Notes under the pieces: model-generated
The model's input: the letters and a program-made list of their open reading frames with translations, nothing else
Told to the model about the DNA's origin: nothing
The model's database searches: none
DNA from: Carallia brachiata
Lineage: Eukaryota > Streptophyta > Magnoliopsida > Malpighiales > Rhizophoraceae
Length of the DNA: 64,000 nt
Assembly (NCBI GenBank): GCA_021464245.1
Contig: JADCRB010000035.1
Coordinates: 62,001 to 126,000 of the forward strand
Reading direction: 5' to 3'
Shown here: piece by piece, positions 59,070 through 64,000 of the stretch
How the letters are laid out: each line of letters starts with the position of its first letter
Position numbering within the stretch: the first letter of the stretch is position 1
Position numbers and translations under genes: made by a program

Positions 59070-59309
59070 GATAGCTAGACGCAGAGAAAAATAGGTGTAT
59101 AAAAGTGAAAGAGATAGAAAAAGAGAGAAGGGGGGAAACAAAAATCGAGTGTCGGCCTCCCAATTTTTTTCAAATATACAATATACAATATAATTACAAT
59201 TGAAGTGTAATAAAATTATAAAAAAATGTAAAAAAAATTATGATTAAAAAAAAATTTCATCAACCACTGTCCTGCTATCTGTATTTGGGTATCAAGGTTC
59301 TTTTACTAA

Positions 59310-60012
59310 GGGGGTGTTTGGGTAAGTTTTTTAGAGAGTATATTTGCATTTCATTTTCAAAAAGTAAAGAGATAAGTGTTTAGTAAATTTTTTATACTGT
59401 TATTTGATTCTACTTATTTTCTTATATGACTTTAATAGCAACTGATTGAAAAGCTGTTCAAGATTATTTTTTACTACTTTTTGAACTACTTTTACTTTTT
59501 AATATTAACAATAATTTATATAGATATATTAAAAAATATTTATATAATTTGATTTTTTTTTCACTTACCACTTTAATTAAATATGTTAATCTATTTTATT
59601 GATATTTGTATAAACACAATATTTTTTTAAATTATTAAATAATTTTTTATTCAATTTTCTTTAAAATTGACACTTATAAAAAAATCTCGAACATTATATT
59701 TTTTACCACCTAGTAAAAATTAACATTTTTTTAAAAAAGTTAAGAATTAAGTGAAAATTTCTCAATATTATTTATAGAATATTATTCTAAAAATACAAAA
59801 TTATAAAATATAAAAATAAAATTTTTAATATAGTATATTTGCATAAATTAGATATCTAAATTAGATATCTCATTATTTAATACTAGTAACAAGTATCAAA
59901 TTAATCAAATATTTTATTAATTTATCAACAATTAATAATAAGAAACAAAAATTAATAATTAAAAATTAATAACAGTAATCTGTAATAATAACATATTACA
60001 AATAACTCAAAT
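59310..60012. repeat. AT-rich non-autonomous DNA transposon, copy B
   Basis: Direct-order copy of 57795-58480: GGGGGTGTTTGGGTAAG, AGAGAGTATATTTGCATTTC, AGCAACTGATTGAAAAGC, TTTTTACTACTTTTTGAAC, and a right end with TTAATAATTA repeats and ACTCAAATAAAC. It is the most complete copy in the window. Confidence 0.65.
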
Positions 60013-60522
60013 AAACTTTAAGTGTCTATACTCATGGCATAATCGTCAAATACGAAGCCCGTAAAAGTGATATAGTCGTTAATTGGTAGCCAAGTAGCCA
60101 ACGCATCACGCCCAGAGAGCTTTCAACATTCATGTTTAAGTTAGAAAAGAAAAGAATAAAAGAAGTCATGTTTGGGTGAGCGAACTCATTTTTTAAAGAA
60201 AATATTAGGTAGAAGCAAGGTGGGACTTGAAACACAATCATTATTTATGAAAAATGCATTTTTTTCCCGAGAAAATATACTGCAATCTCTCAAAAAAAAT
60301 ATATTATATTTTTAGGTGCAAAAAAATTATGGACTCAAATAGGTTCAAAATAGTTTTATATTATATATAAAATATTTTATACTACGTATTAATAACATTT
60401 TAAACAATACACAATAGATTTATAGTAAAATAATAGATATTAATAAAAATCTCTTTATATCATAAAAATGCATCGTTAAAATACAAAACACTTTATATGT
60501 AATATAAAATCGTCTTGAGTCT

Positions 60523-60866
60523 ATCGTTTGGTTTAATTAGTGTTAATTGATATTACTTATTACTAATTATTAATTATTGTTATTAATAATTAAAATAAAA
60601 TTATAATATTTAATTAGATTAATATTTATTCTCTGATATTTAAATCATAAAAAATCACTTGTAACATTGCGAGGATATTTTGGTCTAAAAACTATTTATC
60701 AACAACCATTTCACTCAAACAATAGCCATAAAATACTTTTCAGGTCAGCTGCTGTTTAGTCGTTATCAGCAAACACTAGCCCTTAAAAGATATTTATCAA
60801 ACACTATTTCTCTTACTTTTTGTAATTAAACAATAAAATAACTCCCAAAAGAATTAAACCAAATAT
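60523..60866. mobile_element. Short TIR element (MITE-like), about 344 bp
   Basis: It is bounded by ATCGTTTGGTTTAATT at 60523 and its near-perfect inverse AATTAAACCAAATAT at 60852. The interior is AT-rich with no reading frame. I found no clear target-site duplication. It may be related to the 57795/59310 family, since both have TTACTGATT-like runs and GTTTGG ends. Confidence 0.5.
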
Positions 60867-61517
60867 CCTCTGAGTCCATTCGGTCATTTCGTTTTAAAAA
60901 AACTCTAACTACAGTTCATATATTAGGAATAGACTCTTACAATTTATTTTTTCAATAAAAAAAATACATCATAAATATGTTAATTATTATATTTATGGGT
61001 TTAATCTGAGAACCATCCGGTAACGCTTTTATCTAATATTCTTATAAAAAAAATTTACCACCTAAATATTATTAAGTCTAAATAAATTTTTCTTATATTT
61101 ATTTTTATTATTAATAAAACTAAAACTTAATACATTCTTTTTCGCATAAATAAACATTCAGAGACGGACAACAAGGGAACAAACATTGAAATTTAAACCA
61201 ATATGAAGAGAATCACATTGAATTACTAACCAACCACCCCTCCACAGATAAGGACACTCTACAAATGGAAACCAAATTTAGCAACATTTAATACTGTATA
61301 ACACTGGTAAAAAAGACAATTAATACTCCATAATAAAAAACAAAAGAAAGAAGATGTGAAAATCTGTGAAGATAGTAAGATTCTAATACCAAACTGTGCT
61401 ACAACCAATCCGCTCTTCTTGATGTCGTATAAGAAGGCAAACGATTGGGACACCCAACCATAATAAGCTTGTTAAGTTGGCAGGTGAAGGGATACAATCT
61501 GGGTAGATTCAGAGGCC
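60867..61517. other. Promoter region of the NPF gene
   Basis: AT-rich spacer followed by a less AT-rich leader from about 61380. No specific element is identified. Confidence 0.45.
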
Positions 61518-64000
61518 ATGGCCGCCATTTCTTCCTTCTCCAACAATAGCGTAACCCCATTGATAGAAGACACCGTTGATGGTTCCCTTGACCACAGAGG
61601 CCAACCTGCCCGCCGGGCCAGTTCCGGCGGATGGAGATCGGCGAGTTTCATTATCGGTAAAGTTAAAATTATATGCATGCCTATAGAGCCAATTAAGCTA
61701 TATTACATGTTGACTGTGTGTATTTGTGGTTTGCGTAGTTGTGGTTGTGGCGGAGATGTCGGCATATTATGGGATAACTGGAAACCTCATGATGTACATG
61801 ATGGGTCCACTGGGTCAATCAACGGCGACTGCAGCTGAGAACGTGAATACATTTACTGGCAGTTGCATGCTGCTGCCTATTTTAGGAGCAATTGTTGCAG
61901 ATTCTTATCTTGGCTGCTACCGCACCATCTTCGTTTCTTCTCTTCTCTACATCCTGGTATGCTGTAGTTGGTCTTTCTCTTTCTCCATAGCAGCGATGTG
62001 TCGCATGAAGACTTTATTCTCGATTTTTTACGATTTTTTTTTAATTGATGTGATAGGAAGTGTTTGATAATTTTATTTTTTTTTTAAATTAATTCTTAAT
62101 TAAATTTAATGTTACTTTAAAATTTAACAATTTAATCGTTATTTGTAAAATTTCATAAAAAAATTTCATAATATTAGTCTTTATCAATTTTATGATCCCC
62201 AATTTAACTACATGTACTTTTTTTTTTCCTTGCTCTAAATTGCTCTAAATTGGATATGTGCAATTCCTGTGAGACCTCTAGTAATGGGTTCAGGTAGAAT
62301 TATTAGAAGTTGCGGCTAATATCAGATCGCTTACTAGATTCATCCAACAAAGAATTCATGATGTCTGCTGAACTGGTTTTGTGACAATTAAACATTCTGC
62401 TAACTGATTGTCCTTGAACGATCTAAAACAACAGTACACAATTCAATCATTTTCACCAGACCAAAACCAAAGCCAAAGTGTTATTTCACGTGGGGCGGAC
62501 CCACAAAAATATTCCATCCTTTTTTCCTTTTTTTTTTTTGAGTTGACATAAAAATATCACATCCCACTGATTGTTAGTTGTAAAATCATAGTTTTTCAAC
62601 ACATAAACAATCACCATGCATTTTTATATGTAGAATCGTTGCAAGCCATTTATAAATTGGACTAATTTGGTGTGATGGGACATATCCAATTGATGTATTA
62701 AAATGATTTCAATAGAATAAATTATTCTTACCAAGTCCTACCTACTAGGATTTGGCTGGCCGGCGCACTAAAGTCGAACTTTAATAAAATTTAGAGAAAA
62801 AACAAAAAAAAAAAAACGAAAGCATGTATTAGCTGGTCTAATCAAGGTTATTAGAACTGGACGGGTTATCGAATTGGAAACATTAGTGAGTCAAGGTTCA
62901 ACCGGTTGAATCGGTTGAACCGGTATTTGAACCGGTATTTAATAATATATATGTGTATAAAAGTAATTATAAAAATAATATTTATAAATAGTGATTAAAT
63001 ATTAATTTTTCTAATTTTAAGGATGAAATTGAAATTTTTAATAGATTTAGGACTAAATTGAACTTTTAAATTAAAGTTAATACTTAAATTATAATTTAAA
63101 TAACATTTGGGGTCAAATTGTAATTTATGAATTTTTTAATTTTATTGCACCGGTTCAATCGATCCGGTTTTCACCGATTTTTACCGGTTTTGACCGATTC
63201 TTGACCGGTTTTTTCCGATTTTGACCGGTCCGAGTCACCCTTCAAAATTTACCAAAACTGGCCCGGACCACCGGCCGGTCCCCGGTTCAACCGGTCTGAC
63301 CGGCCGGTCCGGTCCAGTTCTGACAACAGTGGGTCTAATACATGAATGAGATCACTTGGTCTAATAACCTTAATTTTTTTTTGTTTATTATTGAGAGTCG
63401 TCTTAGTTTTCCAGAATGGAAGACTATTTAAATAACCCACATAAAATGGGTAATTGGCGGACGTATTATTGATTGTTTGTGCCAAAGATGATTTCATCCT
63501 ACTTACCTAGTTTATATGTCCAGGTAACTTCAAGATAAGTTTAACAATCCAGGAAAAAGGGCAACATTTTTGCTTCTACTTCCTCTGTTTCATTATTAAA
63601 TTTTTTTGCTTTGTGTTTTGTTAGGTTTATCTTTTTTTTTTTTTTAAATCAATTTGTTAGCTTTGTCTATATAACACGTATTAGCAAACCTACGGAAAAG
63701 TCTATTTGATCTTGAAATTTAAGGGTCCTACGAAAAAGAAGGTTATTGGCTTCATGCTCTATGACTATCTGACATGCTAGGATTTTTTGTTTTGAACTAG
63801 ACTAAGAAGACAGAGAAAATAATTATACAGTAATCATAAAAATGAGTTTACCCTCTAATAAATAATTAATATTTTATTTTTTTAAATTAAACATACTTAG
63901 TGTTATTCTAAATATATTTAGTATTACATTAACCCTTTATTAAAAAAAAAAATCTTTAAATTTGTTTTTGCTAAAAACTATTTTTCTACTTCCTATAACT
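61518..64000 (+). CDS. NPF (NRT1/PTR family) proton-coupled transporter, 5' part
   Basis: Two exons are seen: 61518-61656 and 61739-61956, joined in phase 1 with the second ending in phase 0. Exon 1 gives a hydrophilic N-terminus with [10 protein letters not shown], the family's start of the first membrane helix. Exon 2 reads [18 protein letters not shown], then [37 protein letters not shown] and a further helix. NPF proteins usually have Glu in an ExxER/K motif after the first helix; here it reads EMSAYYG, so the ExxER motif is not kept, as in several NPF5-type members. The rest of the roughly 550-residue protein must lie beyond the right edge. Exon 3 was not found before 64000, so intron 2 is over 2 kb and contains a MITE. 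The gene could instead be truncated. Confidence 0.85.
61957..62842. other. Intron 2 of the NPF gene, left part
   Basis: AT-rich with poly-T runs. No exon is recognised. Confidence 0.5.
62843..63331. mobile_element. hAT-type MITE, 489 bp, with perfect 8-bp target-site duplication
   Basis: Flanked by GGTCTAAT on both sides (62835-62842 and 63332-63339). The ends are CAAGGTTATTAGAACTGG and, reversed, CACTGTTGTCAGAACTGG. It shares the AACCGGTT-rich subterminal blocks and the centre of the copy at 40166. It is inserted in the likely second intron of the NPF gene. Confidence 0.9.
63340..64000. other. Right edge, NPF intron or spacer
   Basis: AT-rich DNA with poly-T at 63632-63645. No exon or repeat is recognised. 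Confidence 0.45.

Noticed and set aside
1..64000. CRISPR arrays, operons, tRNA and rRNA genes
   Set aside because: None seen; no regular repeat-spacer pattern and no tRNA cloverleaf recognised by eye. A tRNA scan was not possible.

Overview
The window is nuclear DNA of a flowering plant, most likely a core eudicot. The genes have many short exons with GT-AG introns and long AT-rich introns. All recognisable proteins are plant families: a G-type lectin receptor kinase, an LEA protein, a SAC phosphatase, a plant CDK-like kinase and an NPF transporter. Intergenic DNA is full of small DNA transposons and retroelement scraps. I cannot name the species. There are no operons, CRISPR arrays, rRNA or tRNA genes that I can see.

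Layout. 1-6.2 kb: two minus-strand genes, a small conserved protein of unknown function (1346-2836) and a seven-exon OB-fold/zinc-knuckle protein (3721-6225). 6.2-13 kb: gene-free, with a decayed hAT-type MITE and an old 288-bp tandem duplication. 12973-15576 (+): an intact single-exon lectin receptor kinase, like Arabidopsis At5g35370. 15989-17800 (-): a secreted LEA/DUF4149 protein, like At1g72100, with an ABRE cluster in its promoter. 18.8-19.4 kb: a LINE RNase H relic. 20021-32827 (-): a 16-exon SAC-domain phosphoinositide phosphatase of the plant SAC2-5 clade; its long introns hold copia and SINE/RTE-type scraps. 34259-39016 (+): an 11-exon CDKAL1-type tRNA methylthiotransferase, like At1g72090, with one GC-AG intron. 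42573-48533 (+): a 10-exon RanBPM homologue (SPRY-LisH-CTLH). 49331-53153 (-): a seven-exon CDK-like kinase with an MGC lipidation motif. 56.7-57.0 kb: a methylesterase pseudogene fragment. 61518 to the right edge (+): the first two exons of an NPF (NRT1/PTR) transporter.

The genes are ordinary housekeeping, signalling and stress genes and do not form a joint pathway. I rebuilt exon phases by hand; they close perfectly in six of the nine intact or edge genes. In the other three (LEA, SAC, CDK-like) they close only if nine single-base indels are allowed. Nearly all lie in or next to short homopolymer runs, and every one restores a conserved reading frame. Consensus sequencing error is the simplest reading, but loss of function of the LEA and CDK-like genes cannot be excluded from sequence alone.

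I did not find an undescribed system. The best leads are the indel cluster, the hAT-MITE family with perfect 8-bp target-site duplications, the ABRE and DRE/CRT promoter clusters, the unrecognised coiled-coil protein, and the plant OB-fold protein that may be related to SHLD2.
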